The position numbers and the translations under genes are program-made. Positions 33,864-43,385 of a stretch of DNA of 64,000 nt are shown here, piece by piece. The first letter of the stretch is position 1; every line of letters starts with the position of its first letter. The stretch comes from Channallabes apus (Eukaryota > Chordata > Actinopteri > Siluriformes > Clariidae): positions 20,010,642 through 20,074,641 of the forward strand of contig CM060121.1 of assembly GCA_030522415.1 (NCBI GenBank), given 5' to 3'. A model generated the notes under the pieces. It saw only the letters and a program-made list of their open reading frames with translations. It had not been told where the DNA came from and searched no databases.

Positions 33864-34179
33864 TCCTAAACTCTTGCCTTTCCTTTTCTCTCTCTGCTTT
33901 CGAACACGCCTTCCTCCTCTCCCTCTTAGACCAACAGTAGCCCAATTTCCACCGGCACCCTGTAAGTCAACAGCACCAGTGGCGGTCGTTGTTAACCCGG
34001 GCTGCGACCGATCCGGTATGGGAATTATATTTCTGATTCATCTCATTAATTTGGCAAATGTTTTTACATCGGATGGCCTTCCTGACTCAACCCTCTGCAT
34101 TTATCCAGACTTGGGACTGGCACAAGAAGACACTGGATTGCGCCCCCCCATGGTTGCATTCAAAATAATTACGCTGTTC

Positions 34180-34415
34180 AAACTTTGTAATCACTTTTCT
34201 TGAGTGCTAAATAAGAAAGCTAAATACACTGCCTGGTCAAAAAAATTCACACATTCTAAGATTTCATTCAATTACCTTTATCCAAAATCACTTCCCAAAA
34301 TGTATCTGTGGATGCATATCTGTGAATGCAACAGGAGGATCCACTTTTTTTTCCCTACCTAAGAGCGGCAAGACACAAATATTTTGTTAGCCTGTCCTAC
34401 AGTGAAATATCTTTT

Positions 34416-34478
<63 letters not shown>

Positions 34479-34521
34479 CTGTATACTGTGCCACCATGCC
34501 GTCAATGTGCTTTACAAGGTT
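34180..34521. repeat. Spacer with (AC)n microsatellite (34425-34475)
   Basis: About 25 AC units at 34425-34475 lie between the RTE and LINE copy C. No gene is seen in the rest. Confidence 0.85.
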
Positions 34522-35009
34522 AAAATCAAATCAAATCAAATCACTTTTATTGTCACGTCACGTTACTGGTACACTGGTACAGTACACGTGAGTGAAATTC
34601 TTATGTGCAAGCTACACAAGCAATAGTGGTGTACAATTATAAGAATAAATATGTATGCATATGAATAGTACAGTATAAGAATAGTATAAACTAAAATAAT
34701 ATAAATAAAAAAATAAAAAAATTGTAAAAATTGTGAATGCAAGTATACATAATATATATATACACATATACTGTATTTACATCTACATATATCTATATAT
34801 ACATACATACATCTACATATACACATATATGCATACATGTATATACACATACACACACGTTTGTGAGAGTATGTCTACTTGTGTATAATGTATAAGAATG
34901 TCCGCAATGAATGTTGTGCAAAAAGGCAATTATGTGCAGTATGGAGTGGAAAGTGGCTTAGTGACTATAAAGTGACAGTGTAAAGTGACCGTGTAGTGTC
35001 TATGAAGAC

Positions 35010-37538
35010 CTATTGGTCAGTGTTCAGCAGTCTGATGGCCTGATGATAGAAGCTGTCCCTCAGCCTGCTGGTTCGGGACCGGATACTGCCATACCTCCTG
35101 CCTGACGGGAGCAGTTTAAATATGTTGTTGCTGGGGTGACTGGAGTCTTTGATGATCCTCCTCGCTTTCCTCAGGCACCGCTTCCTGTAGATGTCCTGGA
35201 GGGAGGGAAGCTCACCTCCAATTATCCTCTCGGAACACCGCACCACTCTCTGCAGAGCTTTGCGGTTGTAGGCGGTGCTGTTGCCGTACCAGGTTGTGAT
35301 TGATCCAGTGAGGATGCTCTCGATGGCACAGCAGTAGAAGGTCCTGAGGATGCGGGGGCTCATGCCAAATCTCTTCAGTCTTCTGAGAAAGAAGAGTCGC
35401 TGCTGCGCCTTCTTCACTGTTTTGTTAATGTGAACTGACCAAGTGAGATCCTCTGCTATGTGAACACCCAGAAAGCGGAAGCTGCTCACTCTCTCCACAG
35501 CAGCGCCGTTGATGATAATGGGGGAATGTGCAACTCTACACCTCCGGAAGTCCACTATCAGCTCTTTGGTCTTTCCGACATTGAGGGAGAGGTGATTCTC
35601 CTGGCACCAATGTGTCAGGGCACTGACCTCCTCCCTGTATGCCGTCTCATCGCCGTTGGTGATAAGACCCACCACTGTTGTGTCGTCCGCAAACTTCACA
35701 ACGATGTTGGAGCTGCTAGTGGCCATGCAGTCATATGTGTAGAGTGAGTACAGTAGAGGGCTCAGTACACACCCCTGTGGAGCACCAGTGTTCATTGTGA
35801 CAGAGGATGAGGTGATACTGCCCAGTCTGACCATCTGGCGTCTGTCGGACAGAAAGTTGAGAATCCAGCTGCAGAGAGAGCTGCTCAATCCTAGATCTTG
35901 TAGTTTCCTGTCCAGCTTCGAGGGAACGATGGTGTTGAATGCGGAGCTATAGTCTACAAGCAGCATTCTCACATACGTATCCTTCTTCTCCAGGTGGGTG
36001 AGGGCAGTATGTAGAGTCAGGGCTATGGCGTCATCAGTGGACCTGTTGTGGCGGTATGCGAATTGTAGAGGGTCCAATGAGTCCGGCAGCGCAGAGCAGA
36101 TGAAGTTCCTGACCAGTCTCTCCAAGCATTTGCTCACGATGGGGGTCAGGGCTACTGGTCGCCAGTTGTTCAGGGATGTGATGGTGGAAGATTTGGGTAC
36201 AGGGACTATGGTGGCCGTTTTGAAGCAGGCTGGAACTACAGACAGAGAGAGGGAGAGGTTGAAGATGTTCATGAACACTCCAGCCAGCTGAGCCGCGCAT
36301 GATTTAAGGACACGGCCAGGGATTCCGTCAGGACCAGCGGCTTTGCGTGTGTTCACCTGTCTGAAGCACTTCCTTACATCTTCTTCAGACACTGTGTGCG
36401 CACTGACGTCATCCATGATGCGAAGTTCGCTGTCCAGTTTCGTGGTGTTCGCTGTGTCGAATCTAGCGTAAAATACGTTTAGATCCTCACACAGAGAGGC
36501 CGTGGTCTGCGGTGTGCTGGTTTTCCCTCTGAAGTCTGCGATTGTATTCAGTCCCTGCCACATTCTTCGAGGATCATTAAATTGTTGTTCCACTTTGTCC
36601 CTGTACTCGCGTTTCGCAGATTTAATAGTCTTCCGGAGTTGGTAGGTGGCGTGTTTATATTCCAATGTGTTAGCAGAGGCAAAGACAGAGTTCCGTGCTG
36701 CCAGTGCCATGCGAACATCACTGTTTATCCATGGTTTCTGGTTTGGATAAATTTTCACTGTTTTGGATGGTACAACATCATCTACACATTTCCTGATAAA
36801 TCCGCAGACTGAGTCTGCGTATTCATCAATGTTGTCTGCAGCTATTCGAAACATTTCCCAGTCCACGTGATCAAAACAGTCCTGTAACATGGAATCTGAT
36901 TGGTCCGACCAACAGTGCACCTCCCTTAGAGCTGGAGCTTCCTGTTTCAACTTCTGCCTATAGGCAGGCAGAAGCAGAATGGAGCGGTGATCTGATTGGC
37001 CGAATGGGGCACGGGGAAGGGCTTTGTACGCATTCCGGAAGGAAGTGTAGCAGTGGTCGAGCAGCCGCTCTGCTCGTGTGTTGAATTGAATGTGTTGATG
37101 GAGTTTCGGTAAAACTTTCCTTAAGTTGGCTTTGTTAAAGTCTCCAGTTGTGATAAACACCGCCTCTGGGTGCGCGGTTTCCTGACTACTGATCGCGCTG
37201 TACAGTTCCCCGTGTGCTCGGTCAGTGTCGGCTTGCGGGGGAATATAAACAGCCGTAATAATGACTGCTGAAAATTCTCTCGGTAGCCAGAATGGCCGAC
37301 ACATAAGCATTAGAAACTCCAGGTCCGGTGAGCAAAATGACTTTATCGGGTGCACGTTTGCATAATCACACCAGCTGTTGTTGATCATGAAGCACACGCC
37401 GCCGCCTTTGCTTTTTCCAGTTATCTCCCGCGACCTGTCTGCGCGGTGCACGGAGAATCCTGGTAGCTGAATCGCGGAGTCCGGTATCTTGTCCGACAAC
37501 CAGGTTTCTGTAAGGCAGATCACGCAGCAGTCCCGCAT
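35010..37538 (-). CDS. LINE copy C endonuclease-RT (842 codons open)
   Basis: One long minus-strand frame covers the endonuclease (LTETWLSDKIPD, FITTGDFNKANL, FGQSDHRSILL with the catalytic SDH intact), the linker, RT ([41 protein letters not shown], active site VKFADDTTVVG) and the C-terminal region. The first coding part (37586-37801, YDRQTLLDIRAGLSYRFPEF) is in another frame, and a TAG lies between them, so the protein lacks its normal N-terminus. All catalytic residues that I can see are present, unlike copy B. If the N-terminal lesions are sequencing errors, this would be the best-preserved LINE here. Confidence 0.85.
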   Translation of the reverse strand: MRDCCVICLTETWLSDKIPDSAIQLPGFSVHRADRSREITGKSKGGGVCFMINNSWCDYANVHPIKSFCSPDLEFLMLMCRPFWLPREFSAVIITAVYIPPQADTDRAHGELYSAISSQETAHPEAVFITTGDFNKANLRKVLPKLHQHIQFNTRAERLLDHCYTSFRNAYKALPRAPFGQSDHRSILLLPAYRQKLKQEAPALREVHCWSDQSDSMLQDCFDHVDWEMFRIAADNIDEYADSVCGFIRKCVDDVVPSKTVKIYPNQKPWINSDVRMALAARNSVFASANTLEYKHATYQLRKTIKSAKREYRDKVEQQFNDPRRMWQGLNTIADFRGKTSTPQTTASLCEDLNVFYARFDTANTTKLDSELRIMDDVSAHTVSEEDVRKCFRQVNTRKAAGPDGIPGRVLKSCAAQLAGVFMNIFNLSLSLSVVPACFKTATIVPVPKSSTITSLNNWRPVALTPIVSKCLERLVRNFICSALPDSLDPLQFAYRHNRSTDDAIALTLHTALTHLEKKDTYVRMLLVDYSSAFNTIVPSKLDRKLQDLGLSSSLCSWILNFLSDRRQMVRLGSITSSSVTMNTGAPQGCVLSPLLYSLYTYDCMATSSSNIVVKFADDTTVVGLITNGDETAYREEVSALTHWCQENHLSLNVGKTKELIVDFRRCRVAHSPIIINGAAVERVSSFRFLGVHIAEDLTWSVHINKTVKKAQQRLFFLRRLKRFGMSPRILRTFYCCAIESILTGSITTWYGNSTAYNRKALQRVVRCSERIIGGELPSLQDIYRKRCLRKARRIIKDSSHPSNNIFKLLPSGRRYGSIRSRTSRLRDSFYHQAIRLLNTDQ

Positions 37539-37585
37539 CTATGGCTGGAATGAGATTCGTGCCCGAAGTTCGCAAAGCTTGTTCT

Positions 37586-37801
37586 CTAGAGACTGTTACT
37601 GCGCCGTCTCAGTCGAACCAAAACGCCGGATCTTCTGCCTCTATGCCGGCGTTTGCGAGTTCCAGGGATACAGGACAAAGGCGTCTCGGACGAGATGAAT
37701 GGGGGGTTTGTGAATGGAGGATCTGTGTTCCAAAACTTGAACTCCGGGAAACGGTAAGAAAGTCCTGCTCTTATATCCAGTAAGGTTTGGCGATCATACA
37801 C
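37586..37801 (-). pseudogene. LINE copy C N-terminal coding piece
   Basis: The frame encodes YDRQTLLDIRAGLSYRFPEF and an arginine-rich stretch (RKRRHRGRRSGVLVRLRRR), the N-terminal basic region of this LINE family. It is separated from the main ORF by a frameshift and a stop within about 50 bases. The apparent start is a GTG, so initiation is unclear. Confidence 0.7.
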
Positions 37802-37959
37802 AAGAAGACATAACGTGTTACTAGTAATAAATTAAAATAAAAATAGAATTAAATACAAAAAAACACTATTGCTTGAGAGAGCTCGCGACGAGGCAGCCAT
37901 ACTCGGCGCCATCTTGCTTTAAAATATAACATAAGAATTAGGAATAGGAATAAAACCTA

Positions 37960-38499
37960 TGAAAGGCCCATGCTACAGAGGGCCAGGTCTGTTATTAATT
38001 GTATATCTGGTGAAAGTGAGTTGCATAATGTTTGCGCAACCACAGCATGTGCTCGATCACCCGGATGTTACCACCTCGAACTAACACCTCTAGACAAGAA
38101 TACCAGACCTCAAATGTCTGTCTCAGTTATGAATAGTCAAAAATAAATGTCAAATAGGTTGGTGCAAGTCCATTTAATGCCTAAAAAAACAACAATAAAA
38201 TCTTAATAAATTCTATAATGCAATGAAGAGAGCAGAGGACAGGTGTGATGTGTTCGTGACTTTGAGTACCTTTTAAAAGACGAGCTACTGTACATGGAGG
38301 TGAGCAAGGAATGATTGATTTATTTCAACATAAAGTATGTTGCAGTAATCCAGTCTTGAGCTAATAAAAACATGACTTGTGTGCGAGGAAAAGTTTAACC
38401 TTCACCAGTTGACGCAACTGGAAAAAATTTTCTCTACCACTGCATTAATCTGGGCATCAAGTTTCAACTCACTGTTGAGTTTTACCTTAAACTTCTAAC
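37960..38499 (-). pseudogene. Older LINE fragment, 3' half (RT C-terminal part)
   Basis: Minus-strand pieces read LDAQINAVVEKIFSSC, SSRLDYCNILY and ALNGLAPTYL, the C-terminal landmarks of the L2-type family also seen at 59841-62804. It joins, across the 4.9-kb element, to 43386-44568. There are many stops and frameshifts, so it is old. Confidence 0.75.
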
Positions 38500-39086
38500 T
38501 ACAGTGGGAGCCACGTCAAACAGCCGCCTGGAGCATGACGGCTCCGTGGCAGTTCCATGAAGGGTTAATGCAGGCTTCGTGCATGGAATGTGATCCCCCG
38601 CGATGACGCAGTTAACGATGCCCCACCCCATAAACGCCCCCATGCGCTTTCTAAAAAGATGGTTGCAATGCCGTATAATTCCGCCAGATGGAGCATTGAC
38701 TGGCACAGTTAACTGCAGTGTCCAGGAAGCCCAATACCGTATCTTTAATATACAGACAGTTCTTGCATTGTCAACATAGTTTCATAAATAGATGAAAAAA
38801 CAACAACAACAAACCGATTAATAAAACAGATTTTTTAAATCACTCAATACACAACCCATGATGATTATGCTATTTATTATTTAATAATGAATTAATAAAA
38901 TTAGTTAGTGAAATATTTTTTAAGACATCCTGAAATGATCCTTAAAGACACGGTAGCGGCTGTAATTTGTCTATACCGAATCATTGTAGGTACGGAATAA
39001 AAACGCAGGCTATGTACAGTATTTTATATTACTGTGTATTTTACCTCGTTCCATTTAATATACTGATAGATAATATTTTGCTGCAA

Positions 39087-39590
39087 AGTAAAGCTCAAAA
39101 TGTAACGTCTGCTTGGGTTTGTTTTCGTTATATTTTTGATGATGTTTTCGCAGATTTTTTTTTCACTGATAGTCTACAAGTGGCATAAGAAAGCCAATTA
39201 ATGGCGCATGCAACCTGGAATAAATATCTGCCCATATGGATCAGTATTTCTTTAGTCATTTAATCATGCATAATGCTCCCCCGTCAAAAGATCTGATGGG
39301 GCATTAATCACTTACTTTTGGGGCATTAATGGGGCATTGATGGGGCATTGATGGGGCATTGATGGGGCATTAATCACTTACTTAATCCACAACTGTGAAT
39401 GGATGCGGCAGCAGAGACACATTAAATCCCCATAAACACTTGGAAACAATAGTAAAAAAGTTCCAGAGGGTTAGCGCCTGTTATACTAATGTATTTTTAC
39501 TGATTTTTTTTTTTTTACTGCTTATATTTCGTTTGTTTTTACGCAATTTCATGTGTGTGTGTGCGCACGAGAGAGAGAGAGAGGATACTC
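39087..39590 (+). repeat. Tandem duplication inside the TIR element, unit 1
   Basis: About 500 bp (agtaaagctcaaaatgtaac ... acgagagagagagagagga) recur at 39757-40255 with a period of about 670 bp and moderate divergence. Shared blocks include ggatcagtatttctttagtc-like, aatccccataaacactt-like and ttttacgcaatttcatgt-like sequence. Confidence 0.85.
39319..39373 (+). repeat. 11-bp tandem repeat, ~5 units
   Basis: Consecutive units of tggggcattra follow each other five times inside unit 1. Unit 2 has only one related copy (gatggggcacaaatcac), so the array expanded after the larger duplication. Confidence 0.85.
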
Positions 39591-39612
39591 TGACAAGAGC
39601 AAATTCCGTGTG

Positions 39613-39756
39613 GCTCCCGTGGCGCAATCGGTTAGCGCGTGACACTTATAAAGCAGTCCAGGTGAAGCAATGCCGAGTTCGAGTCTCACCTAAAGCACCC
39701 AAAGCATTTTACTGCATATCGCGCTGTGTATGTGACAAATAAAATTTTACTTTGAA
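39613..39756 (+). mobile_element. SINE: tRNA-Ile(UAU)-like head, L2-like LINE tail
   Basis: The head reads ggctcccgtggcgcaatcgg ttagcgcg, with an anticodon-loop-like acttataa and a T-arm-like gagttcgagtctcacc. Together these fit a tRNA-Ile with UAU anticodon whose acceptor pairing has decayed. At about 39700 it changes to aaagcattttactgcatatc, followed by gtatgtgacaaataaaattt. That is the 3' end of LINE copies A, B and D (aagcatttcactgcatatt and gtatgtgacaaataaaattt). At about 145 bp it is a minimal tRNA-SINE that could borrow the LINE's reverse transcriptase. It sits exactly at the junction between the two tandem units. Confidence 0.75.
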
Positions 39757-40188
39757 AGTAAAGCTTAAAATGTAACTTCTGCTTTGGTTTGTTTTCGTTA
39801 TATTTTTGATGTTTTCGCTGAAAGTCAAATTGGCATAACAAATTGATTAATGGCGCATAATATCTGGAACAAATATCTGTCCATACGGATCAGTGTGTCT
39901 TTAGTCATTTAACCAGCATAATGTCCCACATTAAAGATCTGATGGGGCACAAATCACTTATCACAACTGTGTATAGATGCAACAGCAGAGACAGATTTAA
40001 TCCCCATAAACATTCACACTTGAAAACAAAACTAACAGAAGTAAACAGTTCTAGAGGGTTAGTGTCTGTTATCACAGGACAGGAATCACCTACAGGATAC
40101 TACTGTATTTTACTGCTCATATTTTTTACCCTAGTTTCATTTGGTTTTACGCGATTTCATGTATTATTTGTGTGTGTCTGTGTGTGTA

Positions 40189-40223
<35 letters not shown>

Positions 40224-40255
40224 TGCGAGAGATAGCGTGAGAGCGCGTGCGCGAG
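39757..40255 (+). repeat. Tandem duplication inside the TIR element, unit 2
   Basis: This is the second copy of 39087-39590. It begins agtaaagcttaaaatgtaac right after the SINE tail and ends in a (TG)n tract (about 40191-40222) followed by a gcgagagagg run. Confidence 0.85.
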
Positions 40256-41989
40256 AGAGGGCTTTCATGCTGATTTGTCCAAGGTTACTAAAACCTGGCT
40301 TACTACCTATAAAAAAATATTTCAATTTAACTCATGGGTCTCAATCACAGATGACACGACAAATTATATACTCTGAAACGTTCATTTGAACATTTAAAAA
40401 TATATACAAAAACACGAATACTAATGTTATCATGGTGTAAATTATTAACATTAGGTTAGGTCCTGCCCTTAATTAATTCATATTATAATTACTTTTACAT
40501 AGTATAGTTACTGGACTGACATGACCAAAAACTAGTTATTTCATTTAGCCTTTCTAAAATTCAACCCACATATAATTTGTAATCAGAAAACATAAAACAT
40601 ATTATGATCTGTTCAACAGCCCATCTGTTTTAATTTAGTTTGTATTTTTTATCATTCATAAGACAGCCTTTCAGTTTTGTAAATATTTTAGTTATAGTGT
40701 GTTAAGTCTTACTTTAGGTTAAACGTTTTTGAGAATTTGACCATCCAGCTTAGATAAATATTATGTCATTGATAAAATCTGGATTAAGGATATTTTATTA
40801 TATAATTATATATATATTTATTTTTTAGTTTCCCCCTGAGGGATTGCCACCTTATTGTGGTCAGGGGTTTGCGTGCCTCAAAACAATTCAGCAAATACAA
40901 TACTGTTACTATACAGTAAGGCCAGGTAAAAACAGTGCTCGAACATGTGCCCCCCTCCCCCCACCCCGTGTTGTCTGGTCTAGAACGGCGCTGCCTCTAA
41001 CCGTCTTTTGTCTTGTAAATGAGTATTCTCACTCACCTTCCAATCCCCCCAGCGCACACACTCTGTTTGTACTGTAAACTGTACTGTAACTGTGTTTGCT
41101 AGGGCACTTGGTTATACACAGTACTTTAATGTATGGAACACTTACTTAACTTACTGGGTTGGTTTAAACATCGCTTATTACCTTATTCAGCAAAATAAAT
41201 TCATTATTAACATATTGAAGTATTTTAGTTAAGGACAAAAACTGTGCTTGTGTTTAGAACTGCTGAACAGCCGAAAACACACACACACCCATCCCCCGCC
41301 AAAAACAGACACACACAGAGCAATTAACATCATGTCCTACTCAGGAGTGGAAGGTGAGAAACCGCAATGGAGAATACCAAGTTTGTCGTTGCTCTTTTGG
41401 AGTTCTTAAAACCCAAAACATTTATTTATACTGAGAAAAAAATATTATGGGTCACAATCACAAACACAAATACATATAATCAAGTGTTTAACTGGTTTCA
41501 TTTGTTTCTATGATCAATAATTATTATTATTATTTTCAGCCCAACTCTTTGACTATTTAAAACAAAGTTGTGTGCCATTTTTTGCCCATTGAAGTTGGGC
41601 AAAGTTGGTTCAACTAAACAATTTTTAAATACCCAAACAATCCCCCAAAATTAAAACACGCAAACATGACTTTATCAATTCAATTTATTCTTCCAAAACT
41701 AGTCAAAGTTAAAACAGTAATTTATATAAAACAGATGAATACATGTTGTCTTTTTGCTTAAAGTTCATTAAACTACCCGGATACACCAGCTGCTTATAAG
41801 TCTCTATCTATAGTCCTTTTACATTAAAATATTAATTTTTCAAATATCAAAACTATTAAACATGGAACAGTTTAAGTCTTTGTTTCCCCCAAAGTACTGT
41901 ATCAGGCATTTAGCAGTTCTATGTTCAGAATATACAGTAGACCTGATCAAACATCATTCTAAAGCTGTCGGACTGTGACGTCATCCCTC
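40256..41989. other. TIR element interior, no gene recognised
   Basis: This is mostly AT-rich sequence without long frames. A GC-richer patch at 40830-41080 (ccctgagggattgccacctt) has no match I can name. Possible minus-strand poly-A signals (tttatt on the plus strand) occur near 41686. Confidence 0.4.
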
Positions 41990-42091
41990 CTACAGCTCCC
42001 TCAACAGCTTGTTCAGGCTCCACCAGTCCTGTAGCTCCAAAAGTCCAGCCGTCAGCCGTCTGACCCCCCAATCCTCCACAGCGGAGCTCTG
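41990..42091 (-). CDS. Terminal-exon-like small ORF (33 residues)
   Basis: On the minus strand a pyrimidine-rich acceptor (ctcctgttgtctttaag, cut before CAG at 42091) is followed by a clean frame to TAG at 41990-41992. The peptide is rich in Leu, Trp, Glu and Arg (AGLLELQDWWSLNKLLREL at its end) and would form an amphipathic helix. No domain is recognised. A possible 5' exon with a donor lies at about 43064-43110, but I cannot show that the two are joined. It could be the end of an element-encoded or captured gene, or chance. Confidence 0.3.
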   Translation of the reverse strand, partial: QSSAVEDWGVRRLTAGLLELQDWWSLNKLLREL

Positions 42092-43063
42092 CTTAAAGAC
42101 AACAGGAGAATTTAGTCAAGACAAAGATAAATAAACTTTACAGAACATATAGTTCTAATAAAAATAAAATATATTAATAAACCTATTTACCACAGAGTGT
42201 GTAAAATACTGTTTTGGGGATTCTGTAATGTAAATAAACTGCCTGTGCTAATGTTATCCAGTGAACAGTGTTAGTGTTATCCAGTGAACAGTGTTAGTGT
42301 TAACCAGTGACTGTCTGTATTATCGTCTGCATTAAATTAAGCGAGAATTTACTTAATGCGCTTCTCATACAAATAAGTTAAGCGATATAACACTCGTATA
42401 TGAGCATTAGTTCATCTCTGAAGCCAAACTATAACTTACTGAAGCCCCTCACGCACACACACACCCACACACCTCCCCCCCCCTCCTCCTCCTCCTTAAC
42501 AGATAAACACTTCAGTGTTGTTATCCAGCTCGTTAACTAAGCGCTCGCGCTACCGCGGAAAGTCCCGGTCAAAGTGTGTAAAATATAAACCGGGTTATGA
42601 GCGTTACTAGCTCCTGTACAGCTCCCCTCAGTCTGTGTCCCTCATCAACTGCATCACATTATATTACAGTCACAGAAATAACCTGCAGATTAACTCTTAA
42701 CCAGAGAATAAATAAGCGCTGAATTTATCCAGACAACACGCGGTGAGATTCTCTCAGTATTTACAGAGAACACAAACACTCTTCATCGGGTAATGCAGCT
42801 CTTGTAATAGGGACATTAATAGTATTGTTGAAGCTTGAGCATGTTTTTGAGTTAAAGTGGAGTGACATTGTGAGTGTGTGACACTGACAGTAAGCTGTAA
42901 TATTAACTCCAGACTTGGTAAACAGAACATTAAGTTCTCTAAAGTCACATCTGACCGCTGCTGGTGCTGCCAGTGATATTTAAAACGGCCAATAAAAAAC
43001 TAAACTGGGAAATAAACTGTAAACTACCCCGAACACATTTTATAAAATAAAACATCACTTACC

Positions 43064-43110
43064 ACGAATAGTCCGTTAAGCCGCCATCTTCATCTCTGTA
43101 GTTTGGTAGC
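43064..43110 (-). promoter_or_regulatory. Promoter/first-exon-like GC-rich right end
   Basis: On the minus strand, gatgaagatggcggcttaac is followed shortly by attcgtg/gtaagtgatg, a strong donor-like site at about 43064. The region is GC-rich and has no TATA box. The ATGs here meet a TAA after two to four codons, so any exon would be untranslated. It is similar in style to the TATA-less start of a transposon or housekeeping gene. Confidence 0.3.
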
Positions 43111-43385
43111 GTCAGTTCGGCGGGGGTGGAGGCGGGTTGTTAAAATCACGTGATTGCAACTCAGCGCAGCTGGCTTGTTTTAACGTGTTATTGAGAACGA
43201 AGCGCCATCTAGTGGTGGCACCAGGTAAATGAATAAATAGGGCTTGAATGGGCGTGTTTACTGTGAAATCTTGACACGCCTTTCGGCCAGAAAAGGGAGG
43301 GGGGATTACGGCGTGCAAAGGCCATTCACACGCCATTCACACTTCAGCCACACTGTCGCGGCTATTTGGCGTGGCTCCCACTGTA

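Larger units (their letters stand above)
29812..34160 (-). mobile_element. RTE-clade LINE, copy E (full length, interrupted)
   Basis: The 19-base string caaaataattacgctgttc at 29793-29811 and 34161-34179 is a perfect TSD. With the nested hAT and its TSD removed, the LINE is about 3.2 kb, the usual RTE size. On the minus strand it starts near 34160 with a GC-rich leader (gcaatccagtgtcttcttg), then endonuclease, RT and a short 3' end (ggtcgccacagcgaatcat read on the plus strand). A perfect TSD implies a recent insertion, but the coding frames are broken. Confidence 0.93.
34522..37914 (-). mobile_element. L2/CR1-like LINE, copy C (second subfamily)
   Basis: On the minus strand it begins near 37914 with aagatggcgccgagtatggc and ends in a tail of tgatt/tgattt units (34522-34548). 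It shares domain order and many motifs with copies A, B and D, but the protein is clearly a different subfamily. It lies beside or within the older antisense LINE that continues at 37960. Confidence 0.9.
38502..43383. mobile_element. Unclassified 4.9-kb element with TA borders and ~26-bp TIRs
   Basis: The ends are CAGTGGGAGCCACGTCAAAC (38502) and, complemented from the right, CAGTGGGAGCCACGCCAAAT. The matching stretch continues to AGCCGC, about 26 bp with two mismatches. TA lies on both sides (38500-38501, 43384-43385). The element splits an older LINE whose halves become collinear when it is removed, which confirms the borders. I found no transposase ORF. Contents are an internal tandem duplication, an 11-bp tandem array, a SINE, a TG microsatellite and a GC-rich right end with exon-like signals on the minus strand. 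TA borders suggest Tc1/mariner-type mobility, but size and ends do not match a family I know. Confidence 0.72.

Noticed and set aside
34563..34856. 97-codon minus-strand ORF
   Set aside because: It is encoded by TA/CA-rich simple repeats, giving a Tyr/Ile-rich chance frame.
39613..39700. Functional tRNA-Ile gene
   Set aside because: The acceptor arms no longer pair well and the sequence runs directly into a LINE-type tail, so a SINE head is the better reading.
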